A stretch of 64,000 bases of DNA from JAEZDR01 sp039811185. GTDB lineage: Bacteria; Bacteroidota; Bacteroidia; Chitinophagales; Chitinophagaceae. Made by a program: the position numbers and the translations under genes. The notes below the pieces were generated by a model that saw only the letters and a list, made by a program, of their open reading frames with translations, ran no database searches and was not told where the DNA came from. This document shows positions 51,835 through 60,603 of this stretch, piece by piece; positions within the stretch are counted from its first letter, which is position 1, and every line of letters begins with the position of its first letter. The DNA lies in NCBI GenBank assembly GCA_039811185.1, contig JBDHYF010000004.1:1-64000 (forward strand), read 5' to 3'.

Positions 51835-52431
51835 ATGTACTATAAAAAAATAGAACAATACAACGAAGAGGTTGTAAACAAACTGCAATTTCACTACAAG
51901 GCTATTCTGGAACTGATTGGAGAAAACCCCATGCGCGAAGGCCTGATAAAAACGCCGGAACGAATAGCAAAGGCAATGCTGTATAATACCAGCGGCGGCT
52001 GCGGCGACCCTGCCGACATATTGCGTTCGGCAATGTTTCAGGAAGAAGTTGACGAAATGGTGATTGTAAGGGATATTGAACTCTACAGTATGTGCGAGCA
52101 CCACATGCTGCCTTTTATCGGAAAAGCGCATGTAGCCTATATTCCGGGCAAATATATTACCGGTTTAAGTAAGATTGCCCGTGTAGTAAATGCCTTTGCA
52201 AGAAGGCTGCAAGTGCAGGAGAGGCTTACCCACCAGATCAGGGATGTAATTCAGGAAACGCTGCAACCCCAGGGCGTTGGCGTTGTAATAGAAGCCCGGC
52301 ACATGTGTATGATGATGCGCGGCGTTCAAAAACAAAACAGCGTTACCACCACTTCATCGTTCAGCGGTGAATTTTTGAAAGATGCTACCCGAAAAGAATT
52401 CCTGAGCCTTATCAACTCTCGTTTTAAATAA
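51835..52431 (+). CDS. folE: GTP cyclohydrolase I
   Basis: FolE makes 7,8-dihydroneopterin triphosphate from GTP, the shared precursor of folate, queuosine and tetrahydrobiopterin, and the substrate of the two PTPS proteins encoded just upstream. The 198 residues contain zinc-binding YSMCEHHMLPFIGKAHVAYIPG, SKIARVVNAFARRLQVQERLT and the second Cys in ARHMCMMMRG. The gene starts 9 bases after copy 2 of PTPS. Confidence 0.96.
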   Translation: MYYKKIEQYNEEVVNKLQFHYKAILELIGENPMREGLIKTPERIAKAMLYNTSGGCGDPADILRSAMFQEEVDEMVIVRDIELYSMCEHHMLPFIGKAHVAYIPGKYITGLSKIARVVNAFARRLQVQERLTHQIRDVIQETLQPQGVGVVIEARHMCMMMRGVQKQNSVTTTSSFSGEFLKDATRKEFLSLINSRFK

Positions 52432-52446
52432 ATAAAATCCGCACTT

Positions 52447-53262
52447 ATGTCGGTTAATAAAGAGATTAAGAAAGTAACCACCAACACGCTTCAAAAGATG
52501 AAAGCAAAGGGCGAAAAAATTTCGATGCTCACAGCATACGATTTTTCTTTTGCCCGCATTATTGACGGAGCAGGCATTGACGTGATTTTAGTGGGCGATA
52601 GCGCCGGCAACGTAATGGCCGGCCACGAAACAACGCTGCCGGTTACTTTAGACCACATGATCTACCATGCGCAATCCGCCATCAGAGGTATCAGCCGTTG
52701 CCTTGTAGTGGTTGACCTCCCCTTCGGCGCTTATCAGTCTAACTCCGACATAGCCCTCGCGTCGGCAATCAGAATTATGAAGGAAACCGGCGCACATGCA
52801 GTTAAACTCGAAGGCGGATCAACCGTTGTTGACAGTGTGAAACGGCTTGTGAATGCGGGCATCCCCGTAATGGGGCATCTCGGTTTAACGCCGCAAAGCA
52901 TCTACCAGTTCGGCACCTATAACGTAAGGGCAAAAGAAGCCGCAGAAGCTGAACAGTTGAAAAGTGATGCCCTGTTATTACAGGAGGCAGGCTGCTTTGC
53001 CATCGTACTCGAAAAAATTCCCGCCACACTTGCGAAAGAAGTTACTGAATTACTTACAGTGCCCACAATAGGTATTGGTGCCGGTAAACATTGTGATGGA
53101 CAGGTGCTGGTAATGCACGATATGCTCGGCATCAACACCGAATTTAAACCTCGGTTCCTGAGGCAATACCTCAACATGCACGAGCAGGTTACCGCCGCCG
53201 TGCAACAGTACATTCAAGACGTAAAAACCAACGATTTTCCTAACGATAAAGAATCTTATTAA
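52447..53262 (+). CDS. panB: 3-methyl-2-oxobutanoate hydroxymethyltransferase
   Basis: PanB transfers the C1 group of methylene-THF to alpha-ketoisovalerate, committing to pantothenate and CoA. The 271 residues show ISMLTAYDFSFARIIDGAGID, LVGDSAGNVMAGHETTLPVT, PFGAYQSN and IGIGAGKHCDGQVLVMHDMLG. It follows folE by 15 bases. The use of a tetrahydrofolate carrier links it loosely with the upstream pterin genes. Confidence 0.97.
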   Translation: MSVNKEIKKVTTNTLQKMKAKGEKISMLTAYDFSFARIIDGAGIDVILVGDSAGNVMAGHETTLPVTLDHMIYHAQSAIRGISRCLVVVDLPFGAYQSNSDIALASAIRIMKETGAHAVKLEGGSTVVDSVKRLVNAGIPVMGHLGLTPQSIYQFGTYNVRAKEAAEAEQLKSDALLLQEAGCFAIVLEKIPATLAKEVTELLTVPTIGIGAGKHCDGQVLVMHDMLGINTEFKPRFLRQYLNMHEQVTAAVQQYIQDVKTNDFPNDKESY

Positions 53263-53264
53263 TT

Positions 53265-54794
53265 ATGATAAAAGACATTTTAAAAAAGCTGAAAATAAAT
53301 GATGTGAACGATGGCGTTTCAACCGGTACCCGTTCGCTAACATGTAAAGGCGATACCATTGAAAGTTTTTCGCCGGTAGACGGGAAGCCGATTGCCAAAG
53401 TATCTTCCTGCGACAAAGAAGCTTACGAAGCTGTAGTTAAAAAAGCACAAGATGCATATGCCATTTGGCGTGAGGTTCCCGCACCCAAACGCGGAGAAAT
53501 TATTCGTCAGATGGGCGATGCGCTCCGCGATAACAAAGAAGCTCTCGGAACCCTTGTAAGTTACGAGATGGGAAAAAGCCTTCAGGAAGGATATGGCGAA
53601 GTGCAGGAAATGATTGACATCTGCGATTTCGCTGTTGGCCTTTCCCGTCAACTATATGGGCTTACCATGCACAGCGAACGGCCGGCGCACCGCATGTACG
53701 AGCAGTGGCATCCACTCGGAGTTGTAGGAATTATTTCGGCTTTTAACTTCCCCGTTGCTGTATGGAGCTGGAACTCAATGCTGGCCTGGATTTGCGGAAA
53801 TGTATGTATTTGGAAACCCAGCGAAAAAACGCCGCTTTGTGCTATTGCTTGTCAGAACATTATTTCGGAAGTGTTAAGGAGGAATAACCTGCCGGAGGGC
53901 CTTAGCTCTGTGGTACAGGGCGGCCGTGAGGTTGGCGAATGGCTGTGCCGGGATGAAAGAGTACAACTGATTTCAGCCACCGGATCTACGGCAATGGGAA
54001 AAGCAGTGGCAACAACGGTTGCAGCGCGTTTGGGCAAAACACTGTTGGAGTTAGGCGGCAACAATGCCGTCATCATTTCACAGCACGCTGACCTCGACAT
54101 GGCGCTTATAGGCTCCGTTTTCGGAGCAGTGGGCACAGCAGGACAAAGATGCACCACCACACGCAGGCTGATTATTCATGAATCGGTTTACGAAAACTTC
54201 CGCGACAAGCTCGTGAAAGCGTATCAGCAAATAAAGATTGGAAACCCATTAGACGAGAAAAATCATGTAGGGCCTTTGATTGATAAACAGGCAGTGGACG
54301 CCTACCTTACCTCTATTGACAGATGTAAGCAACAAGGCGGAAAGTTTGTTGTGGAGGGGGGTGTGCTTAACGGTGCCGGCTTCGAAAGCGGCTGTTACGT
54401 AAGGCCGTGCATAGCAGAAGTAACCAACGAAATGGCGATTGTGCAACACGAAACGTTTGCGCCGATTTTGTACCTGATGAAATACAGCGATCTTGATGAA
54501 GCCATTGCCATGCAGAACAATGTTCCCCAAGGTTTATCATCGGCAATTATGACTTTGAACCTGCGCGAAGCAGAAGCTTTCCTTTCCGTAAAAGGAAGCG
54601 ATTGCGGAATTGCTAATGTAAACATAGGCACGAGCGGAGCAGAAATCGGCGGTGCTTTTGGCGGCGAAAAAGAAACCGGGGGAGGAAGAGAGAGTGGGTC
54701 GGATGCCTGGCGTAACTACATGCGCCGGCAAACCAATACCATCAATTACAGCAACAGCCTTCCCTTAGCACAAGGAATTAAGTTCGAGTTGTAG
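53265..54794 (+). CDS. Aldehyde dehydrogenase, ALDH7 (aminoadipate-semialdehyde) type
   Basis: This 509-residue NAD(P)+-dependent dehydrogenase has the catalytic Cys in GTAGQRCTTTRRL and the general base Glu in LELGGNNAVI. The cofactor segment includes ISAFNFPVAVWSWN and KPSEKTP. The GNVCIWKPSEK and GCYVRP context resembles ALDH7A1/AmaB (antiquitin, alpha-aminoadipic semialdehyde dehydrogenase). It begins 2 bases after panB, so translation is coupled and expression is shared. The other genes of lysine degradation are not in the window, so the substrate is not settled. Confidence 0.92.
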   Translation: MIKDILKKLKINDVNDGVSTGTRSLTCKGDTIESFSPVDGKPIAKVSSCDKEAYEAVVKKAQDAYAIWREVPAPKRGEIIRQMGDALRDNKEALGTLVSYEMGKSLQEGYGEVQEMIDICDFAVGLSRQLYGLTMHSERPAHRMYEQWHPLGVVGIISAFNFPVAVWSWNSMLAWICGNVCIWKPSEKTPLCAIACQNIISEVLRRNNLPEGLSSVVQGGREVGEWLCRDERVQLISATGSTAMGKAVATTVAARLGKTLLELGGNNAVIISQHADLDMALIGSVFGAVGTAGQRCTTTRRLIIHESVYENFRDKLVKAYQQIKIGNPLDEKNHVGPLIDKQAVDAYLTSIDRCKQQGGKFVVEGGVLNGAGFESGCYVRPCIAEVTNEMAIVQHETFAPILYLMKYSDLDEAIAMQNNVPQGLSSAIMTLNLREAEAFLSVKGSDCGIANVNIGTSGAEIGGAFGGEKETGGGRESGSDAWRNYMRRQTNTINYSNSLPLAQGIKFEL

Positions 54795-54880
54795 CTCTTC
54801 AATAAACATTATCTTAAAATCATTTTTTAATTAATCTCTTTCACCGATTTCTCATCATATTCGTTCAATAATATTTCAAT

Positions 54881-56647
54881 ATGCAACTCATTAAATCTGC
54901 ATTTCTGGTTCTGTTTTCGTTTTTCTTATTTGCTGCGCAGGCACAAAACACTTCGTCCAAAAATTACAACGGATGGCATTTAAAAGATGCCGAAACCGAC
55001 ACCCTTTATGGCATCAGCCTTAAAAAAGCATACGACTTCTTAAAGGGCAAAAAGAGCGTTCCCGTAATTGTTGCTGTAATTGATTCGGGCATCGACACCG
55101 CACACGAAGACCTTCGCCCTGTGTTATGGAGAAACACAAAAGAGATTCCCGGAAATGGAATTGATGACGACAAAAACGGCTATGTAGATGATTATTACGG
55201 GTGGAATTTTTTAGGTAATAAGAATGGCGAAAATGTAAATAAAGAAAACTACGAAAGCCTTCGGGTGTATAACCGGTTTAAAGATAAATATGAAGGAAAA
55301 ACGATTGATGAAAGCAAGCTAAATGCCAGTGAAAAAGAAGAATATCTTGAGTGGAAGCGGGCAGCCACTGAATCGCAGCCCGATCCAAAAGAGCAGATAG
55401 AACTGATGTATATGGATGTTGCTTTGAAATCCATTATCAAAAATGATTCTATCCTGCGTGCCGACATGGGAAAAGACCAATACTCGATGGAGGAACTGGA
55501 AGCCTACACCGGCAAAACAGAAGAGGCAAAAAAAGCGAAACTTGGATTGATTAACACAACAAAGCTTTTGAGCATCGACGACCTCGATGTGAAAGGATTG
55601 ATTAAAGAATTAGGTGGTTATGTTAGTTCGAAGAAAGAAGCATTTGAAGCGAGAAATAAGCCGATGACAGACTACCGGAAAATAATTGGAGATAATTATT
55701 CCGATATTAACGACAGGTATTATGGCAATGCCGATGTTATGGGTGGAGAACCGCTGCATGGTACGCACGTTGCCGGAATCATTGGTGCTGTTAGAAACAA
55801 TAATGTGGGAATTGATGGCGTTGCCGACAACGTAAAGCTGATGATGATTCGTGCGGTTCCTGACGGCGACGAATATGATAAAGACATTGCCCTGGCAATA
55901 AAATATGCCGTTGACAACGGCGCGAAGGTGATTAATATGAGCTTTGGAAAAAGCTTCTCGCCTGAAAAGAAATGGGTAGACGATGCCGTTAAATATGCAG
56001 AGAAACACGATGTGCTGATTGTACATGCGGCAGGTAATGACGGAAAAAATATAGATGAAAAACCGAATTACCCAAATCCGGTTTTCAAAGGCAGCAACAT
56101 GCGTGCATCCAACTACATTACAGTAGGTGCAAGCGCCGACCCCGAATTCAGTAAGAAAAATATGATTGCCACTTTCAGCAACTACGGACCGGCTACTGTG
56201 GATGTTTTTGCACCCGGTACAAAAATATATTCAACAGTTCCTGGCGGCGATAAATATGCTTCCCTTCAGGGTACAAGCATGGCGGCTCCGGTAGTGGCCG
56301 GTGTGGCTGCCTTAATCAGAAGCTATTTTCCTAAGCTTACAGCCGCACAGGTGAAGCACGTTATTGAAACGTCGGCAATAAAATTTGACGGAAAAGACAT
56401 TGAGTTTGTCAACCCGTCTACACACGAAAAAGTAAGTGCAAACGAGCTTTCAAAAACCGGCGGTTTTTTAAATGCCGCTGCGGCAGTAAAGTATGCAGAA
56501 AAAGTGAGCAGCCTTCCCGGCCCTCAGCCTCTTCGCCCGAGTGTTGACCGGCTGAAAAAAAATATGAAAAAAGTGGATGCCGACGTAGGAACTCCAAAAC
56601 AGTTACGCAATCCTGAGCGCATCGCGCCGTCAATGCAAGGAAATTAA
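54881..56647 (+). CDS. S8 family serine peptidase (subtilase) with a large Asp-His insertion
   Basis: This 588-residue exported protease has a signal peptide (1-22, ending AQAQN) and catalytic triad D68 (VIDSGID), H293 (LHGTHVAG) and S466 (LQGTSMAAP). About 225 residues separate Asp and His, against about 32 in subtilisin, leaving an insertion of roughly 190 residues that is rich in charged helices. No propeptide-inhibitor domain or T9SS sorting domain is evident, so it may stay periplasmic. The C-terminal 60 residues are a Pro/Lys-rich tail. A terminator follows. Confidence 0.92.
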   Translation: MQLIKSAFLVLFSFFLFAAQAQNTSSKNYNGWHLKDAETDTLYGISLKKAYDFLKGKKSVPVIVAVIDSGIDTAHEDLRPVLWRNTKEIPGNGIDDDKNGYVDDYYGWNFLGNKNGENVNKENYESLRVYNRFKDKYEGKTIDESKLNASEKEEYLEWKRAATESQPDPKEQIELMYMDVALKSIIKNDSILRADMGKDQYSMEELEAYTGKTEEAKKAKLGLINTTKLLSIDDLDVKGLIKELGGYVSSKKEAFEARNKPMTDYRKIIGDNYSDINDRYYGNADVMGGEPLHGTHVAGIIGAVRNNNVGIDGVADNVKLMMIRAVPDGDEYDKDIALAIKYAVDNGAKVINMSFGKSFSPEKKWVDDAVKYAEKHDVLIVHAAGNDGKNIDEKPNYPNPVFKGSNMRASNYITVGASADPEFSKKNMIATFSNYGPATVDVFAPGTKIYSTVPGGDKYASLQGTSMAAPVVAGVAALIRSYFPKLTAAQVKHVIETSAIKFDGKDIEFVNPSTHEKVSANELSKTGGFLNAAAAVKYAEKVSSLPGPQPLRPSVDRLKKNMKKVDADVGTPKQLRNPERIAPSMQGN

Positions 56648-56651
56648 ATAT

Positions 56652-56682
56652 AAGGCCGTTTTACCACGGCCTTTTTTATTTT
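56652..56682 (+). terminator. Intrinsic terminator after the subtilase gene
   Basis: AAGGCCGT (56652-56659) pairs with ACGGCCTT (56666-56673) with a 6-base loop, followed by a T run. Confidence 0.9.
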
Positions 56683-56762
56683 TAGGCGTGTTTGTAAATC
56701 TCTTCCTACTGTTCATCTTTATTTCTTTTCTCGTATTCATTGCGTATAAAACCGACAAATCG

Positions 56763-57368
56763 ATGAAGACTATTTTGTTTTTCGGCGACTCCATTACGCA
56801 GCAGGGAAGCCATTCGGACGGCTTCATTTCAGTTATGCAACGGATGGCTGCCAATGAAAACAAGCAACAAATCCGGTTTAAAAATGCCGGTGTTGGTGGC
56901 AACAAAATCAGCGATCTTAAAAACCGGCTTCAAAGAGATGTGCTGCATCAGTCGCCCGACGTTGTGGTTATATTAATCGGGGTAAATGATGTTTGGCATT
57001 CTTCCACCCCATTGGGGGGAACGGAGCTGAACCACTTCAGGATGTTGTATGAAGAAATAATTGATTCCCTGCTCCCTGATCGTATACAAGTTGTGCTGGC
57101 AACACCTACAACCATCGGCGAACTGAGCGCTGAAGAAAGCGATATGAACCGCGAGCTCGATGCTTTTGCAGATGCGGTACGCAAACTGTCGACCCACTAT
57201 CAACTGCCGCTTTGCGACCTGCGACAAGTGTTTGTAACCTATCAGCGGCAATTGCCAGAACCCCGGAGCTACAAAGGCTATCTAACCGAAGACGGCGTGC
57301 ACCTAAACCTTAAGGGAAACGAACTTGTGGCACAACATCTCTGGGAAGTTGTCAGGAAGTTGGTGTAA
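56763..57368 (+). CDS. SGNH/GDSL-type esterase or hydrolase
   Basis: This 201-residue alpha/beta enzyme has the four SGNH blocks: Ser in FFGDSITQQG, Gly in NAGVGGNKISDLKNRL, Asn in VVILIGVNDV, and the catalytic Asp-His pair in TEDGVHLNLKGNELVA. The ATG at 56763 gives a clean MKTILFFGDSIT start. An in-frame GTG at 56688 would add 25 mostly hydrophobic residues (FVNLFLLFIFISFLVFIAY), possibly a membrane anchor, but it sits directly after the terminator. Substrates could be acetylated sugars, lipids or other esters. It overlaps the next gene by 17 bases at its 3' end. Confidence 0.85.
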   Translation: MKTILFFGDSITQQGSHSDGFISVMQRMAANENKQQIRFKNAGVGGNKISDLKNRLQRDVLHQSPDVVVILIGVNDVWHSSTPLGGTELNHFRMLYEEIIDSLLPDRIQVVLATPTTIGELSAEESDMNRELDAFADAVRKLSTHYQLPLCDLRQVFVTYQRQLPEPRSYKGYLTEDGVHLNLKGNELVAQHLWEVVRKLV

Positions 57369-58008
57369 CAAAAATCTCCTTTAGCAAGATGTCAGAAATC
57401 TGCTTTGCTTTTGTCAAAATCATTAAATGCGTTCCGGCTTCAATAATGTAATCGGGCTTGGTGAACCGGCAGGGTAATAAATGATCGGCATCGCCGTGAA
57501 TGTGTACAATTTGTTTTGGAACCCATTCATTCTTCCAGTTAACAACCGCATCCACTGCCCAATTATTAAAACCGGACGCCGTGTTCAGCACAATGGATTT
57601 GAGTGCTTGTTTTTGCCGCTGTGTTTTTGCTCCAAAAATGTAATGCATCGCCCAATCAGTGGTTCCAATTTTTTCAATCGGCAGAAACTTATGAGCGGGA
57701 ATCAGTTTTGCAATCCTGAAATAGGCCGGCAGCTCATATCTGGTTTTAGCACTGGAAATTAAGATGAGCTTTTTTACGGGAATAAGTTTCGCAATTTCTA
57801 CTCCCATCATTCCACCAAACGAAAGGCCCACAATCACCGGGTCGGCAACTGTAATTTTTGCCGCCATACGCGCTGCGTAATGCGATATGGATTCGGATTT
57901 TTCAGGTGGCATCCATCCTAAATAAACCGGCTCTACACCCGGAAGCCTCAGGTTGGCAAATGCCGTTTCGTTTGCGCCAAGGCCGGATATAAAAAACACC
58001 TTCTGCAT
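57352..58008 (-). CDS. Alpha/beta hydrolase
   Basis: This 218-residue alpha/beta-hydrolase fold protein has the nucleophile elbow GLSFGG (Ser in VIVGLSFGGMMG), an oxyanion-like FISGLGANE at the start, and a probable Asp-His pair (HGDADHLLP and EAGTHLMIL). No lid or cofactor motif allows a substrate call. Its start overlaps the tyrS stop codon as TAATG, so expression follows tyrS. Its 3' end overlaps the convergent SGNH gene by 17 bases. Confidence 0.85.
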   Translation of the reverse strand: MQKVFFISGLGANETAFANLRLPGVEPVYLGWMPPEKSESISHYAARMAAKITVADPVIVGLSFGGMMGVEIAKLIPVKKLILISSAKTRYELPAYFRIAKLIPAHKFLPIEKIGTTDWAMHYIFGAKTQRQKQALKSIVLNTASGFNNWAVDAVVNWKNEWVPKQIVHIHGDADHLLPCRFTKPDYIIEAGTHLMILTKAKQISDILLKEIFVTPTS

Positions 58009-59282
58009 TACTCTGCGGTTATCAGAAAATAGTTCTTCTTCCCTTTTTGAATCAACAAAAACTTATCATGCAGCAGTGTTGCTTCGTTCATTTGCATAGC
58101 TGCATTGGTTACCTTATTCCGGTTGATGCTTAATCCTCCGTTGGCAATCATTTTTCTTGCTTCACCTTTGCTGCTGAATATCTGATGATCGGCTGTAAAG
58201 CTTACCACGTCAGTGTTTGAGAGCACACTGCGGGAGCAGTTAATCTTTACAATGCCTTCCATATTTTGGAGATCATCGGCCGAGAGGGACGCTACCGGAG
58301 CCTTCTGCGCCGAAAAAAGCTTCGCGGTGGTTTCCACTGCCGACTGATAGGCCTCTTCGCCATGCACAAAGCGGGTTACCTCCGACGCCAGATTCTTTTG
58401 AAGAATTCGCAATGAAGGATTGTTGTCATGTTCGGTAACATAACCGTTGATGTCGTCTTTTGTAAGAAAAGTAAAAATCTTAATCCAGCTTTTGGCATCC
58501 TCATCACTTGCGTTGAGCCAAAACTGATAGAACTCAAAAGGCGTGGTTCGGGCTGCATCGAGCCAAACATTTCCCTGCTCGGTTTTACCAAACTTTCCGC
58601 CGTCGGACTTTTTTATTAATGGACAGGTAAAGGCAAAAGCATCTTCCTTCGCCATCCTTCTGATGAGTTCGGATCCGGTTGTAATGTTTCCCCACTGATC
58701 GCTTCCGCCCATCTGTAATTTGCAACCGTATTCTTTATACAAATGATAAAAATCAAAACCTTGAATCAGTTGATAGCTGAACTCCGTGAAGCTGATTCCT
58801 GCCTCACCTTCCATTCTCTTTTTTACACTGTCTTTCGCCATCATATAGTTCACCGTAATGTGTTTTCCCACATCGCGGATAAATCCCAAAAAGCTTATCT
58901 CTTTAAACCATGAGTAGTTATTCACCAGCACGGCCGAATTCGGTTTATCTTCATCGAAATTTAAAAAACGCGAAAGCTGATTCTTTATGCCTTCAACGTT
59001 TTTGCTTAGCTCCTCTTCTCCCAGCAATTTCCTTTCTTCCGATTTATGGCTTGGATCGCCCACCATACCTGTGGCGCCGCCTACCAGCGCATAAGGTTTA
59101 TGTCCGGCGCGCTGCAAATGAACAAGAAGAAGAATAGGAACAAGGCTTCCAATATGTAAACTGTCTGCCGTCGGATCAAATCCAACATAGCCGGCTGTCG
59201 GCTCTTTTAAAAGCTGTTCTTCCGTACCCGGCATAATATCCTGCAACATGCCACGCCAGCGCAACTCCTCAATCAAATTCAT
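58008..59282 (-). CDS. tyrS: Tyrosine--tRNA ligase
   Basis: This class I aminoacyl-tRNA synthetase charges tRNA-Tyr. The 424 residues contain YVGFDPTADSLHIGSLV with the HIGH variant, YQLIQGFDFYHLYKEYGCKLQMGGSDQWGN, and the KMSKS-equivalent KFGKTEQGNVWLD, with a C-terminal S4-like RNA-binding region (KGEARKMIANGGLSINRNKV). The start is the ATG at 59282 and not the TTG one codon earlier. Its stop overlaps the alpha/beta-hydrolase start. Confidence 0.97.
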   Translation of the reverse strand: MNLIEELRWRGMLQDIMPGTEEQLLKEPTAGYVGFDPTADSLHIGSLVPILLLVHLQRAGHKPYALVGGATGMVGDPSHKSEERKLLGEEELSKNVEGIKNQLSRFLNFDEDKPNSAVLVNNYSWFKEISFLGFIRDVGKHITVNYMMAKDSVKKRMEGEAGISFTEFSYQLIQGFDFYHLYKEYGCKLQMGGSDQWGNITTGSELIRRMAKEDAFAFTCPLIKKSDGGKFGKTEQGNVWLDAARTTPFEFYQFWLNASDEDAKSWIKIFTFLTKDDINGYVTEHDNNPSLRILQKNLASEVTRFVHGEEAYQSAVETTAKLFSAQKAPVASLSADDLQNMEGIVKINCSRSVLSNTDVVSFTADHQIFSSKGEARKMIANGGLSINRNKVTNAAMQMNEATLLHDKFLLIQKGKKNYFLITAE

Positions 59283-59396
59283 CAAAAAATGGTTTTCGCA
59301 AATGTAAATCCTTACCCTTAATAATGGCTTTTTTTAAGAGTTTGTATAGAGAAGTTGCTTCGAAATCAATTAGCTTTAAACTCCTAATATTTCAAT

Positions 59397-60047
59397 ATGA
59401 AGAACGTAGTTTTTGCGTTGCTGTTATCGGCTTTATGTACCCAGAATGCGATGGCGCAGGACGACCTTTTTCCCGACTATAGAAGCAAACGAGATTTGTT
59501 TAAGCGAATTACCGAGCCCACATACAGAAATGAACTCGCCACTTTTACCATGGGCGGCATAGATGAAAGCATGGGCAAAGAACCATTACAAAAACTGCCT
59601 TTGTTGAAGGTTGATGATAACGAAATGGTTTTTGGTAACGAGGACATAAAGGTGATGATTACCGCACAGCCCTTTGATATTGCCAAAAACAAAATTCAAT
59701 ACTTTACCGGGGAAGACAACAAGAAATACGCGGTTAGGATAAACAACAAAGCATTTTTCGGCAACTATGGTTATGTTCCTAAATCGGAAATAAAAAGTGT
59801 GATGATTCTGTTTGACGAAGACACCGTTTTTGTTCCTAAAGAGGCATTTGCCGATATATACAACCCATCATTCTATTATAAAGAAAATGGGCAAAGCAAA
59901 ACCCGGAACGGTGTATATCTGTCGGCGGATGGAAAGCGCCTGTATGTGTATCTGATACAGAACGAGGCCGGGCGCGGCAGTTTTGAAACAACCTGGATCA
60001 TCGATAACCAAAAGTATGTGAAACGCGTTATTGACTTTGGATTTTAG
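59397..60047 (+). CDS. Secreted protein of unknown function
   Basis: This 216-residue protein has a signal peptide (1-20, ending NAMAQ). The mature part is charged and beta-rich with no cysteine after the signal, and includes MGGIDESMGKEPLQKLPLL, a QYFTGEDNKKYAVRINNKAF strand region and YLSADGKRLYVYLIQNEAGRG. The last third looks like a domain of anti-parallel strands ending KRVIDFGF. No known family or catalytic motif is recognised. It stands divergent from tyrS and convergent with the small 60048-60443 ORF, whose stop directly abuts its end. Confidence 0.75.
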   Translation: MKNVVFALLLSALCTQNAMAQDDLFPDYRSKRDLFKRITEPTYRNELATFTMGGIDESMGKEPLQKLPLLKVDDNEMVFGNEDIKVMITAQPFDIAKNKIQYFTGEDNKKYAVRINNKAFFGNYGYVPKSEIKSVMILFDEDTVFVPKEAFADIYNPSFYYKENGQSKTRNGVYLSADGKRLYVYLIQNEAGRGSFETTWIIDNQKYVKRVIDFGF

Positions 60048-60443
60048 TTATTCGAACAAATTGATTTCGCACGCCCGGATGCCATGAATCAAATCCATTT
60101 TTAAAAATCGCTTTACGGTTGCAAGCATCTGCTCAACCTTTCTGCTCCTCAACTGCGAGCTGACTTTAAAGTTTTCTATTTCAGCCCACGAATTTGTATT
60201 CCGCCAGAACGAAAAAGAAAAAACCGGAAGCTCTGTTTCAAACGACTGCTGAAGCTCTTTCGACGCGAAACAATCGGCGCTGTAAAAAATGCGCTGATTC
60301 ATTTTACGGGTATGCACATTTACGTTCAGTTCAACTGTGTCGTTTAAATGTAGCTGAAATTTCAATGTTTGTTTTTTGATGCTTTCTGCTACGGGGTAAA
60401 AATCGTGCCACCCTCCGGTGTGCCGGAGCCCCTGATAAAACAA
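60048..60443 (-). CDS. Hypothetical protein, start uncertain
   Basis: This ORF of 131 residues from a TTG start (60443) has a natural-looking composition (NVNVHTRKMNQRIFYSADCF, SFSFWRNTNSWAEIENFKV, QMLATVKRFLKMDLIHGIR). The open frame continues to 60518 without any ATG. Its upstream codons also read protein-like (NRLPFLESF, LFYQGLRHTGGW), so the true start may be a rare codon further up or may lie in a sequencing or frameshift difference. It has no signal peptide and no known domain. Its 3' end abuts the secreted-protein gene. The pyrG gene is divergent. Confidence 0.5.
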   Translation of the reverse strand: MFYQGLRHTGGWHDFYPVAESIKKQTLKFQLHLNDTVELNVNVHTRKMNQRIFYSADCFASKELQQSFETELPVFSFSFWRNTNSWAEIENFKVSSQLRSRKVEQMLATVKRFLKMDLIHGIRACEINLFE

Positions 60444-60603
60444 AAATGATTCTAAAAACGGCAGCCGGTTAAAAGACGATTGACAAAAAAAACTTAGGTT
60501 TGTTCGACCTCTCAGAAATTATGCTTTCTTTTTGGTCGAGCATTCAACGTCCGCATGCGCATTCAGGCTGCATTTGGGCTAAAACGAAGCAGAATTTTAT
60601 TTT

